Positions 53,842 through 63,932 are shown, counted from the first letter of the stretch. The stretch: 64,000 nt of DNA from Mycobacterium sp. 155 (GCF_000373905.1 NZ_KB892705.1:2785463-2849462); one strand, 5' to 3'. Numbers and translations are program-made. Notes: generated from the sequence alone by a model not told the origin.

Positions 53842-55346
53842 TGGCCGGCCCGCCGGCGAAGCCTGAGGAGCTGATGACAACCATGAGCGAAGGCTGCATA
53901 CGCGAAGAACTGCGAACCTTGTTCCTGTTCGAATCACTGAGCGACGAACAACTCGACATCCTGTGTGCCAACGGTCATATCGCCACGTTCGAACCAGGCC
54001 CCGTCTGTACCGAGGGCGAACCCGCCACGTGCTTCTACGTGATGCTCGACGGCGAACTGGTGATGACGATGAAGTCCGGCGGCATCGACATCGAGACCAA
54101 CCGCACCTCAATGCGCGGGGTCTACTGCGGCGCCTGGTCGGCCTACATCCCGGGTGAGCAGCCGGTGTACGAGGCGTCTGTTCGGGTGACCAAGCCGTCC
54201 CGGTTCTTCGTGCTGGACGCCAAGGCCTACGCCGACTTCATGCGCACCGAGTTCCCGATGGCGGTGCACCTGTTGGAGGGGCACAAGGTCGGTGGCCTCC
54301 GGCGCCGCCAGATCATCGGCCAACGGGAGAAATTGCTTGCTCTTGGCCAACTTTCGGCCGGATTGACTCATCAGCTCAACAATCCCGCAGCGGCGACCGC
54401 GCGTGCCGTCGCCGATCTGCGCGACCGGATCAGCAAGATGCGCCACAAGCTGGCGATGCTCGGCGACGGGCACGTTCCGCCTGCCGCGTTGCGTGAGCTG
54501 GTCAGTATCCAAGACCGGGTGGCCGAGCAGATCGCCAAACACAAGGCGCAGGATCTGACCGCACTGGAGGCCTCCGACCGTGAGGAGCAGATCGGCGAGT
54601 GGCTCGAGGACCGCGGAATCACCAGCGCCTGGGATTATGCGCCGACCTTCGTCGACGCCGGGCTGGACATCGACTGGTTCGAAAGTGTCGCGGCCTCACT
54701 TGACGACGTCGATGCCACGGCATCCTTCATGAGCGCGATCGGCTGGCTGCGCTACACCATCGAGACCGAATTGCTGATGAATCAGATCGCCGAGGCCAGC
54801 AAGCGGATCTCGGCGCTGCTGGCCGGCGCCAAGCAGTATTCGCAGATGGACCGCGCGCCGTACCAGACCGCCGATATCCACGAACTGCTGCACAGCACAC
54901 TGATGATGTTCGGGGACCGGATCGGCAAGGAAGGCAAGGGCGTTCAACTCGTCAAAGACTGGGACAAGTCGCTGCCCGAGCTGGTCTGCTACCCGGGTGA
55001 CCTGAACCAGGTGTGGACCAACATCATCGACAACGCGATCCAGGCGATGAACGGCGAAGGCACGCTGACGGTGCGCACCGGGCGCGAAGGGGATTTGGTC
55101 CGCGTGGAGATCTGCGACGACGGCCCGGGTATTCCGGCCGACATCATCGAGCGGATCTTCACGCCGTTCTTCACCACCAAACCGTTCGGGGAGGGAACGG
55201 GGCTGGGCCTCGACCTCGCGTGGCGCATCGTCGTCGAGAAGCACAACGGTGACCTGCGGGTGCAGTCCGAACCGGGCAACACCCGATTCATCGTGCTGCT
55301 GCCGCTTGAGGCGCCAGCACCCGAAGACCTGCCCACACCGATGTAG
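53838..55346 (+). CDS. cNMP-binding-domain histidine kinase
   Basis: 502 residues, soluble. Residues ~20-135 form a CRP-type cyclic-nucleotide-binding fold (LRTLFLFESLSDEQLDILCA, GEPATCFYVMLDGELVMTM). The phospho-acceptor region is LLALGQLSAGLTHQLNNPAA (His ~177), followed by long helices and the ATPase core: N box DLNQVWTNIIDNAIQAM (~393), G1 ICDDGPGIP, F box FTPFFTTKP, G2 GEGTGLGLDLAWRIV. No transmembrane helix. The ATG overlaps the fusion gene's stop (ATGA), so they form one two-component pair. The cNMP pocket's conserved phosphate-binding Arg is not evident, so the ligand may not be cAMP. Confidence 0.9.
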   Translation: MMAGPPAKPEELMTTMSEGCIREELRTLFLFESLSDEQLDILCANGHIATFEPGPVCTEGEPATCFYVMLDGELVMTMKSGGIDIETNRTSMRGVYCGAWSAYIPGEQPVYEASVRVTKPSRFFVLDAKAYADFMRTEFPMAVHLLEGHKVGGLRRRQIIGQREKLLALGQLSAGLTHQLNNPAAATARAVADLRDRISKMRHKLAMLGDGHVPPAALRELVSIQDRVAEQIAKHKAQDLTALEASDREEQIGEWLEDRGITSAWDYAPTFVDAGLDIDWFESVAASLDDVDATASFMSAIGWLRYTIETELLMNQIAEASKRISALLAGAKQYSQMDRAPYQTADIHELLHSTLMMFGDRIGKEGKGVQLVKDWDKSLPELVCYPGDLNQVWTNIIDNAIQAMNGEGTLTVRTGREGDLVRVEICDDGPGIPADIIERIFTPFFTTKPFGEGTGLGLDLAWRIVVEKHNGDLRVQSEPGNTRFIVLLPLEAPAPEDLPTPM

Positions 55347-55361
55347 ACCGGCAACCGGACC

Positions 55362-55463
55362 GTGAAGCGGGACGCGGATCACGTGCCCGTGCGGATTCTG
55401 ACCTCACCCGACAAACTGGTACCGGCACGTGCCGAACTCGCGGGGCCGCTGGGCCTTCAGTAA
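55362..55463 (+). pseudogene. C-terminal relic of a second LLM-class oxidoreductase
   Basis: A 33-codon in-frame stretch ending in TAA (55461-55463) reads RDADHVPVRILTS then PDKLVPARAELAGPLGLQ. The intact neighbour ends AGADHVAIQVLGGQ then DKLVPTLTELAGPLGLKR. The match over ~30 residues, at the very end of the protein and directly before the intact gene, shows a deleted tandem paralogue. Nothing of its N-terminal 250 residues remains between the kinase stop (55346) and this point. Confidence 0.75.
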
Positions 55464-55478
55464 TCGAAAGGGACGCCA

Positions 55479-56324
55479 ATGACGTTGAACCTGGGCCGCT
55501 TTGGGGTGTGGACATTCGGTGCGCCGACGCCCGAGCAAGCCGTCGAGATCGAGAAGCTGGGCTACGGCGCCATCTGGCCGGGCGGGTCGCCGGCCGCGGA
55601 TCTGGCGTTCGTGGAACCGATCCTGGCGGCCACGGACGCCCTGCGGGTGGCCACCGGCATCGTCAATGTGTGGTCCGCTCCGGCGGCGCAGGTGGCCGAG
55701 TCCTATCACCGCATCGAGGCGGCGTATCCGGACCGGTTCATCCTCGGCATCGGCGTCGGTCATCCCGAGCACACCCAGGAGTACCGCAAGCCCTACGACG
55801 TCCTGGTCGAGTACCTCGACGCGCTCGACGAGCACGGCGTGCCGAAGGATCGGCGGGTGGTGGCAGCCCTGGGCCCCAAGGTGCTCAAGCTCGCCGCGGA
55901 CCGCAGCGCGGGCGCGCACCCGTACCTGACCACGCCCGAGCACACCGCACACGCACGTCAACTCATCGGTCCGGATGCCTTCCTGGCACCCGAGCACAAG
56001 GTGGTGTTGACCGACGGATCGGAGCAGCAGGACGAGGCCGCGCGTGCGGTCGGTCGCGAGACCGTCGATTTCTACCTGAATCTGAGCAACTATCTGAACA
56101 ACTGGCGCCGGTTGGGATTCAGCGAGGACGACATCGCCAAGCCGGGTAGCGATCGCCTGATCGATGCGGTCGTCGCGCACGGCACGCCCGACGCCGTTGC
56201 TGGCCGTTTGCGGCAACATCTGGACGCGGGCGCCGACCATGTGGCGATCCAGGTGCTCGGCGGGCAGGACAAGCTGGTGCCGACATTGACCGAGCTGGCC
56301 GGGCCGCTGGGCCTGAAACGCTGA
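55479..56324 (+). CDS. LLM-class F420-dependent oxidoreductase (Rv3463-like)
   Basis: 281 residues of the luciferase-like TIM-barrel family: LNLGRFGVWTFGAPTPEQA, VATGIVNVWSAPAAQVAES, YPDRFILGIGVGHPEHTQEY and the C-terminal AGADHVAIQVLGGQ. Mycobacterial members use coenzyme F420. Corresponds by position to M. tuberculosis Rv3463, between infA and rmlB. ATG 55479 has a gaaaggga ribosome site. Substrate unknown. Confidence 0.92.
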   Translation: MTLNLGRFGVWTFGAPTPEQAVEIEKLGYGAIWPGGSPAADLAFVEPILAATDALRVATGIVNVWSAPAAQVAESYHRIEAAYPDRFILGIGVGHPEHTQEYRKPYDVLVEYLDALDEHGVPKDRRVVAALGPKVLKLAADRSAGAHPYLTTPEHTAHARQLIGPDAFLAPEHKVVLTDGSEQQDEAARAVGRETVDFYLNLSNYLNNWRRLGFSEDDIAKPGSDRLIDAVVAHGTPDAVAGRLRQHLDAGADHVAIQVLGGQDKLVPTLTELAGPLGLKR

Positions 56325-56340
56325 CCGAGCCGCCCGTTAG

Positions 56341-57935
<1,595 letters not shown>

Positions 57936-57986
57936 CTCGTCCCCCGTGGCACGACCCAGTCGACAGGCAGAGCGACGCGAGCAATA

Positions 57987-59158
57987 GCTCCTATGTCAAG
58001 CCGCTGCTGATTGTGGCGGCTGACTGGGGGTTTGGTGGTCGGGGTGGCCGGCGTCGCGGCGGAGGGCTTGGTAGACGCGGCGGGCGATGCGGCGTTTGAC
58101 GCAGCGCCGGGCGGCGGCTTTGGTTTTCCCGGCATCGACCAGCTTGTGGTAGTAGATCTGCCCGGCGCTGCCGGTCATGCGGATCTGGGTGACGGCGATG
58201 CGGTGGAGGGCAGTGTTGAGTTGACGGTTACCGGCGCGGCTGAGCCGCATCTGCCCGGCGCTGGCCCCCGACCACGCCGGGATGGGCGCGACTCCGGCGT
58301 GACAGGCGAACGCCGCCTCACTGGTGAACCGGGTGACGCCGGCGGCTTCGCCGACGATCTTGGCCGCAGTCAGCTCCGCGCAGCCGGGGATCTCCAGCAG
58401 CGCCGGGGCGGACCGGTGCGCGCTGGCCGCCAAACGCTTGGCTAAGGCGTTGATCTCGCTGGTGAGTCGGATGATGTCGGTCAGCTCTGCGCGGGCAATT
58501 TCGGCGACCAGACCCGGCAGCTCCGTCAGCCAGGCCATGAGCGTCTGCTGCTGCTTGACGGCACTGAGTGAGCCCACCGCGGCGGCCCGCTCGGGATCGA
58601 GGTCATGGGCATGCCAGAGCAACCGGTTGATCGCCGAGGTACGTTGTGCTACAAGGACATCACGGCGATCGGTCAACAGTTTGAACTCCCGCGACGTCTC
58701 GTCATGAGACGCCACCGGCAGGTCGGGTTCCCGCAGCACCGCCCGGGCCACCGCGAGCGCATCGATCGGATCGGACTTGCCCCTCACCCGCGCGGACTTG
58801 CGGGTCTGGGCCATCAGCTTGGTGGGCACCCGGACCACTTTTTGCCCGGCGCCCAGCAGGTCACGTTCCAGGCGCGCGGACATGTTGCGGCAGTCCTCGA
58901 TGCCCCAGATCAGCTCGGTGCCGAACTGCTCGCGCGCCCACGTGATGGCCGTGTGGTGCCCGGCGGTGGTGGCCTTGACGGTCTTCTCGCCGAGCTTGCG
59001 TCCAACCTCGTTGACCGCGACAAAGGTGTGGCTGCGCTTGTGTACATCGGCTCCAACAACAACCATGGTGGTTGCCTCCTTCAGTCATGAAGAGGGGGTG
59101 TATTGAGGTTGGGCCGGGCGGCGGACACTTCTCAGTCGGGGCGATGCCACGCTCCTAT
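57987..59158 (-). mobile_element. IS110-family insertion sequence, ends approximate
   Basis: Contains the transposase gene 57996-59066. An 8-bp direct repeat GCTCCTAT occurs just outside it at 57987-57994 and 59151-59158 (ATAGGAGC in transposase sense). If these mark the ends the element is about 1.17 kb, short for IS110 because only 85 bp would remain upstream of the transposase; the true upstream end may be farther right, up to the mmsA promoter at 59421. No terminal inverted repeats, as expected for IS110. Confidence 0.45.
57996..59066 (-). CDS. IS110-family transposase (DEDD)
   Basis: 356 residues. The RuvC-like DEDD domain shows VVGADVHKRSHTF (Asp7), ELIWGIEDCRNM (Glu), KSDPIDALAVARA (two Asp); the C-terminal Tnp20 domain has LLEIPGCAELTAAKIVGEA, AFACHAGVAPIPAWSGAS and RLSRAGNRQLNTALHRIAV with the conserved serine. 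A good ribosome site (gaaggagg) precedes ATG 59066. Complete and probably active. IS110 transposases act with a bridge RNA encoded in the element's non-coding end. Confidence 0.95.
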   Translation of the reverse strand: MVVVGADVHKRSHTFVAVNEVGRKLGEKTVKATTAGHHTAITWAREQFGTELIWGIEDCRNMSARLERDLLGAGQKVVRVPTKLMAQTRKSARVRGKSDPIDALAVARAVLREPDLPVASHDETSREFKLLTDRRDVLVAQRTSAINRLLWHAHDLDPERAAAVGSLSAVKQQQTLMAWLTELPGLVAEIARAELTDIIRLTSEINALAKRLAASAHRSAPALLEIPGCAELTAAKIVGEAAGVTRFTSEAAFACHAGVAPIPAWSGASAGQMRLSRAGNRQLNTALHRIAVTQIRMTGSAGQIYYHKLVDAGKTKAAARRCVKRRIARRVYQALRRDAGHPDHQTPSQPPQSAAA

Positions 59159-59420
59159 CAAGTCGCGCCGTCCGGTCCTTCTCATCTGGTGCCGGCACTA
59201 CTGCTCAACGCCAACCCCCCAAAAAAGGGGCGGCAGACGCGAAATGAGCCAGACACCAGATGATCCGGAACCAACCACCGCACGCGGGGTCTGTCACCTC
59301 GACACACCGCAACACAGCACCCTCACAATGACACTGAGACGTGAAAGTCCCCGACACGCCGGGGAAAACGGACCTTCGCGTCTGCTCGCGCGCGATCGGA
59401 ACCCTTGCGGTACCGACCCC
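59067..59420. other. Non-coding stretch upstream of the transposase, possible bridge-RNA region
   Basis: About 350 bp with no supported gene. Features: palindrome GTGCCGGCAC (59189-59198), CCCC-A6-GGGG stem (59218-59231), CCCCG/CGGGG stem (59353-59368). Part of it probably belongs to the IS110 element's left end, where the bridge RNA of IS110-group elements is encoded, but no RNA boundary can be set from sequence reading. Confidence 0.4.
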
Positions 59421-59463
59421 TTGCCAAACGACACAGCCAATTACTAGGATATGCAAGTATCCT
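59421..59463 (+). promoter_or_regulatory. Promoter and operator of the mmsA operon
   Basis: TTGCCA (59421-59426) and TAGGAT (59445-59450) are 18 bp apart and suit SigA. Overlapping the -10 is the inverted repeat AGGATA-TGCAAG-TATCCT (59446-59463), placed to let a repressor block polymerase. About 50 bp upstream of the mmsA ATG. No regulator gene is adjacent. Confidence 0.55.
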
Positions 59464-59512
59464 GAGTGAGCCCCTAGTTGCCACTGTTGCGCATAAATCC
59501 TGGACGGACGTC

Positions 59513-61033
59513 ATGACCACACAGATTCCCCACTTCATCAACGGCGAGCGGACCACCGCCGGATCGACCCGCACTGCCGATGTGTTCAATCCCAGCACCG
59601 GCGAGGTCCAGGCTCAGGTCCTGATGGCTTCGGCCGCTGACGTGGACGCCGCAGTCGCCGTCGCTGTCGAGGCCCAGAAGGTTTGGGCCGCCTTCAACCC
59701 GCAGCGCCGCGCCCGAATCTTCATGAGGTTCATCGACCTGGTCAACCAGAACGCCGACGAGCTGGCCGAGCTGCTGTCCCTCGAGCACGGCAAGACCGTG
59801 GCCGACTCGCTCGGCGACATCCAGCGCGGTATCGAAGTGATCGAGTTCTCGGTCGGTATCCCGCATCTGCTCAAAGGTGAGTTCACCGAGAGCGCGGGTA
59901 CCGGCATCGACGTGTACTCGATCCGCCAACCGCTGGGCGTGGTCGCCGGGATCACCCCGTTCAACTTCCCCGCGATGATCCCACTGTGGAAGGCCGGCCC
60001 CGCCCTGGCATGCGGAAATGCGTTCATTCTCAAGCCTTCTGAGCGCGATCCCTCGGTGCCCCTGCGCCTGGCCGAGCTGTTTCTCGAGGCTGGACTGCCG
60101 GCGGGTGTGTTCCAGGTGGTCCAGGGCGACAAGGAAGCGGTCGACGCGATCCTCGAACATCCGGATGTCAAGGCTGTCGGCTTCGTCGGCAGCTCCGACA
60201 TCGCGCAATACATCTACTCCACCGCGGCCGCGCACGCCAAGCGCGCGCAGTGCTTCGGCGGTGCCAAAAACCACATGATCGTCATGCCCGACGCCGACCT
60301 GGATCAGGCCGTCGACGCGCTGATCGGGGCCGGCTACGGCAGTGCCGGCGAGCGGTGCATGGCCATCAGTGTCGCCGTCCCCGTGGGCGAAGAAACAGCG
60401 CGACGGCTTCGTAACCGCCTCGTCGAGCGGGTCAATCAGCTGCGGGTGGGCCACAGCCTCGATCCCAAGGCCGACTATGGACCACTGGTGACCGAGGCGG
60501 CCCTGGCCAGGGTCAGGGACTACATCGGCCAGGGCGTGGAAGCCGGCGCCGAGCTGGTGGTCGACGGCCGCGAGCGGGCCAGTGACGAGCTGACTTTCGG
60601 TGACGTGAGCCTTCAGGGCGGCTACTTCATCGGTCCCTCCCTGTTCGACCACGTCACTCCCGACATGTCGATCTACACCGATGAGATCTTCGGGCCGGTG
60701 CTCTGCATTGTGCGGGCCCACGATTACGAGGAAGCCTTGCGGCTGCCGACCGAGCACGAATACGGCAACGGCGTGGCGATTTTCACCCGCGACGGCGATG
60801 CTGCCCGCGATTTCGTGTCACGGGTCCAGGTCGGCATGGTCGGTGTGAACGTACCGATCCCGGTTCCAGTGGCGTACCACACGTTCGGCGGCTGGAAGCG
60901 ATCCGGCTTCGGTGATCTCAACCAGCACGGCCCCGCGTCGGTGCAGTTCTACACCAAGGTCAAGACCGTGACCGAGCGGTGGCCGTCGGGCATCAAGGAT
61001 GGCGCCGAATTCGTCATCCCGACCATGAAGTAG
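59513..61033 (+). CDS. mmsA: Methylmalonate-semialdehyde dehydrogenase (CoA-acylating)
   Basis: 506 residues. Oxidises methylmalonate semialdehyde (and malonate semialdehyde) to propionyl-CoA in valine and inositol degradation. VVAGITPFNFPAMIPLWKAG, LKPSERDPSVPLRLAELF, VGFVGSSDIAQYIYSTAAAH, GGAKNHMIVMPDADLDQ and the nucleophile Cys in SAGERCMAISVAVPVG (~280). ATG 59513 is used; the upstream open frame runs through the promoter. Heads the operon mmsA-acyl-CoA dehydrogenase-mmsB, the order of Rv0753c-Rv0752c-Rv0751c in M. tuberculosis. Confidence 0.96.
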   Translation: MTTQIPHFINGERTTAGSTRTADVFNPSTGEVQAQVLMASAADVDAAVAVAVEAQKVWAAFNPQRRARIFMRFIDLVNQNADELAELLSLEHGKTVADSLGDIQRGIEVIEFSVGIPHLLKGEFTESAGTGIDVYSIRQPLGVVAGITPFNFPAMIPLWKAGPALACGNAFILKPSERDPSVPLRLAELFLEAGLPAGVFQVVQGDKEAVDAILEHPDVKAVGFVGSSDIAQYIYSTAAAHAKRAQCFGGAKNHMIVMPDADLDQAVDALIGAGYGSAGERCMAISVAVPVGEETARRLRNRLVERVNQLRVGHSLDPKADYGPLVTEAALARVRDYIGQGVEAGAELVVDGRERASDELTFGDVSLQGGYFIGPSLFDHVTPDMSIYTDEIFGPVLCIVRAHDYEEALRLPTEHEYGNGVAIFTRDGDAARDFVSRVQVGMVGVNVPIPVPVAYHTFGGWKRSGFGDLNQHGPASVQFYTKVKTVTERWPSGIKDGAEFVIPTMK

Positions 61034-61041
61034 TACCCACC

Positions 61042-62229
61042 GTGCATCTCTACGAGCTGGATGACGACGAACGCGTGATCGCCGAGACAGCGGCCGCGTT
61101 CGCCGAAAGACGCATCGCGCCATACGCCTTGGAGTGGGACGAGAAACACCACTTCCCCACCGACGTCCTGCGCGAGGCGGCCGAACTGGGCATGGCAGCG
61201 ATCTACTGTCATGAGGACGCCGGCGGCAGCGGCTTGCGACGGCTGGATGCCGTGCGCATCTTCGAGCAACTCGCCGCCGCCGACCCGGCCATCGCGGCAT
61301 TTCTGTCCATCCACAACATGTGCGCGTGGATGGTGGACAGCTTCGGCACCGAAGAGCAGCGCAAGACCTGGGGACCGCGGCTGGCGTCGATGGATGCCAT
61401 CGCCAGCTACTGCCTGACCGAACCGGGCGCAGGATCGGACGCCGCGGCCCTGCGGACAAGGGCCGTGCGCGACGGTTCTGACTACGTGCTCGACGGCGAC
61501 AAGCAGTTCATCTCCGGGGCGGGCAGCTCGGATGTCTACGTGGTGATGGCCCGCACCGGTTCACCGGGTCCGAAGGGCATCTCCGCCTTCGTGGTCGAAA
61601 AGGGCACGCCGGGGCTGAGTTTCGGGGCACAAGAGCAGAAGATGGGCTGGAATGCCCAGCCCACCGCGCAAGTGATCTTCGACGGCGTGCGGGTTTCTGC
61701 CGATGCGCTGCTCGGCGGCGCCGAGGGCACCGGGTTCGGCATCGCCATGAACGGTCTCAACGGGGGCCGGATCAACATCGCCGCCTGCTCGCTCGGCGGG
61801 GCTCAGGCCGCGTACGACAAGGCGTTGGATTATGTGGCCGGCCGCCAGGCGTTCGGCGGCGCCCTGCTCGACGAGCCGACCATCCGATTCACGCTGGCAG
61901 ACATGGCAACCGGGCTGGAGACATCACGAAACATGCTGTGGCGGGCGGCCTCGGCACTGGACAGCAACCACCCTGACAAGGTGGCACTGTGCGCGATGGC
62001 CAAGCGCTACGTCACCGACACCTGCTTCGAGGTGGCCGATCAGGCCCTGCAACTCCACGGCGGCTACGGCTATCTGCGCGAGTACGGGTTGGAGAAAATC
62101 GTCCGCGATCTGCGGGTGCATCGCATCCTTGAGGGAACCAACGAAATCATGCGCGTGGTGATCGGGCGAGCGGCCGCGGGCAGAGCCCGCAATTCAGCAG
62201 ATGCTGGCCGCGCCCGCGCGGCGGGATAG
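61042..62229 (+). CDS. Acyl-CoA dehydrogenase, isobutyryl-CoA type (FadE9-like)
   Basis: 395 residues. FAD/acyl-CoA dehydrogenase that introduces the double bond into isobutyryl-CoA in valine degradation. YCLTEPGAGSDAAALRTRAV (FAD/substrate loop), FISGAGSSDVYVVMART, RQAFGGALLDEPTIRF, LHGGYGYLREYGLEKIVRD, and the catalytic Glu in VHRILEGTNEIMRVVIGR (~363). GTG 61042 lies 8 bp after the mmsA stop. Mtb fadE9 (Rv0752c) occupies the same position. Confidence 0.93.
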   Translation: MHLYELDDDERVIAETAAAFAERRIAPYALEWDEKHHFPTDVLREAAELGMAAIYCHEDAGGSGLRRLDAVRIFEQLAAADPAIAAFLSIHNMCAWMVDSFGTEEQRKTWGPRLASMDAIASYCLTEPGAGSDAAALRTRAVRDGSDYVLDGDKQFISGAGSSDVYVVMARTGSPGPKGISAFVVEKGTPGLSFGAQEQKMGWNAQPTAQVIFDGVRVSADALLGGAEGTGFGIAMNGLNGGRINIAACSLGGAQAAYDKALDYVAGRQAFGGALLDEPTIRFTLADMATGLETSRNMLWRAASALDSNHPDKVALCAMAKRYVTDTCFEVADQALQLHGGYGYLREYGLEKIVRDLRVHRILEGTNEIMRVVIGRAAAGRARNSADAGRARAAG

Positions 62230-62238
62230 GAGTTGCAC

Positions 62239-63120
62239 GTGAGCACAATCGCTTTCCTCGGCCTCGGCCACATGGGCGGCCCGATGTCCACAAACTTGGT
62301 TGCCGCAGGGCACACCGTGCGCGGGTTCGATCCCGTCCCTGCGGCCCAGGAGGCCGCAAAGGCCAATGGCGTCAGCATGTTCGGCAGTGAAGCCGAGGCC
62401 GTGGCGGGGGCGGACGTGGTGATCACCATGTTGCCCGACGGCGCACTGGTGAAGAGCTGCTATGCGGAGATGCTGCCCGCCGCGACCGCCGGCGCGCTGT
62501 TCATCGACAGCTCCACCATCTCCGTCGACGACGCCCGTGAGGTGCACAAGCTGGCAGGCGAGCACGGTTTCGACCAGCTGGACGCCCCGGTCTCCGGTGG
62601 CGTCAAGGGCGCCGTGGCGGGGACGCTGGCGTTCATGGTCGGCGGCGAGGACAAGGCTGTCGAACGGGGCCGCACCATCCTGGGACCCATGGCGGGCAAG
62701 ATCATTCATTGCGGAGCCGCGGGAGCCGGCCAGGCCGCCAAGGTGTGCAACAACATGGTGCTCGCGGTGCAGCAGATCGCCGTCGGTGAGGCGTTCGTGC
62801 TGGCCGAGAAGCTGGGACTGGACAAGCAGTCGCTGTTCGACGTGATCACCGGCGCGACCGGCAACTGCTGGGCAGTACACACCAATTGTCCAGTGCCGGG
62901 GCCTGTTCCGACTTCCCCTGCCAACAGCGATTTCAAGCCGGGCTTCTCCACCGCGTTGATGAACAAGGACCTCGGCCTGGCCATGGCGGCTGTGGAGTCG
63001 ACGGGCTCGTCGGCGCCGCTGGGCACCCATGCGGCCGAGATCTACGCCGAATTCATTGCATCCGACGTCTCCAATGCCGGTAAAGACTTCAGCGCGGTGA
63101 TCGAGACGCTACGCGGCTGA
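62239..63120 (+). CDS. mmsB: 3-hydroxyisobutyrate dehydrogenase
   Basis: 293 residues; oxidises 3-hydroxyisobutyrate to methylmalonate semialdehyde, the substrate of MmsA. NAD motif IAFLGLGHMGGPMSTNLVAA, IDSSTISVDDAREVHKLA, DAPVSGGVKGAVAGTLAFMV, catalytic Lys in GAGQAAKVCNNMVLAVQQI, and KDLGLAMAAVESTGS. GTG 62239 has taggag 6 bp upstream and is preferred over TTG 62233. It ends overlapping the HAD gene's 3' end by 12 bp on the other strand. Confidence 0.95.
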   Translation: MSTIAFLGLGHMGGPMSTNLVAAGHTVRGFDPVPAAQEAAKANGVSMFGSEAEAVAGADVVITMLPDGALVKSCYAEMLPAATAGALFIDSSTISVDDAREVHKLAGEHGFDQLDAPVSGGVKGAVAGTLAFMVGGEDKAVERGRTILGPMAGKIIHCGAAGAGQAAKVCNNMVLAVQQIAVGEAFVLAEKLGLDKQSLFDVITGATGNCWAVHTNCPVPGPVPTSPANSDFKPGFSTALMNKDLGLAMAAVESTGSSAPLGTHAAEIYAEFIASDVSNAGKDFSAVIETLRG

Positions 63121-63927
63121 GGGGCTGTGCTGCGCCCACCATGCGGCGTGTAGCCGCTGGCAAGTCGCCAACCGCAACGCATCCCCCATGCCGGCGTAAT
63201 CCGGGCGTACCGCGACAGCAGGTTGGGCAACGCCGGGTTCGGCACTGACCAGCACGGTGGCCAGCCCCGCCGCATTCGCCGCCCGCAATCCCGTGGTCGA
63301 CCCGGCGACCGCCAACGCATCGTGCGCCGACACCCCGAGCTCGGCGAGCGCTTGCCGATGGGCAGCACTGCACGTCGACGAAGTCACGTCGTCACCGGTG
63401 ACAACGGTTTCCACCAGACCCTCGCCCACCAGCTGCCGCACCAACGGCTCCACCCATCGGCGCCGGCCGCTGGACACCACACCGACCGGGACCTCGGCGG
63501 CGAAGGCGTCCATCACGAGGTCGACCAGACCGGGCCGCGGGGCCAATCCCGCGTCGAGGATCATCTTGTCGAACATCATGTCTTTGGTGGCACAGATCTC
63601 GTCGGCGAGCAGTTCGGTGAGCACGTCGCATTCCGGCCCCACGCAGCGCTTACGGAGTTCGGCGGCGACGCGCTGATGTTCGTCGTGCAATGCCAGCAGC
63701 TGCCGGTAGCGCTCCACGCCCCATTCGAGCGACAGGCCGTGTGCGGCGAATGCCGCGTTGAAGACGACCCGATGTCCGTCGATGTCCAAGTCGGACAGCG
63801 CGTCGAGGTCGAAGATCACCGCACGTAGCGGGAACGCTCCTGCATCTGCCGGCTCAGGACAGTCCCACCAGAACCGCCCGGCACGCCATATTTTCTGCTG
63901 TGACGACACCTCATGAGAGTGGTCCAC
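63109..63927 (-). CDS. HAD-like (CbbY-type) protein with degraded active site
   Basis: Up to 272 residues. Motif I FDLDALSDLD keeps the DxD nucleophile pair, a helical cap follows, and motif II is VGVVSSGRRRWVEPLV. The later motifs are lost: where KPxP is expected the sequence is STCSAAHRQALAELG, and where the acidic EDS/DD is expected it is AVAGSTTGLRAANAAG. It may therefore lack phosphatase activity. The start is uncertain: GTG 63927, or a later start near LRAVIFDLD. Convergent with mmsB. Confidence 0.7.
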   Translation of the reverse strand: MDHSHEVSSQQKIWRAGRFWWDCPEPADAGAFPLRAVIFDLDALSDLDIDGHRVVFNAAFAAHGLSLEWGVERYRQLLALHDEHQRVAAELRKRCVGPECDVLTELLADEICATKDMMFDKMILDAGLAPRPGLVDLVMDAFAAEVPVGVVSSGRRRWVEPLVRQLVGEGLVETVVTGDDVTSSTCSAAHRQALAELGVSAHDALAVAGSTTGLRAANAAGLATVLVSAEPGVAQPAVAVRPDYAGMGDALRLATCQRLHAAWWAQHSPSAA

Positions 63928-63932
63928 ATCAC

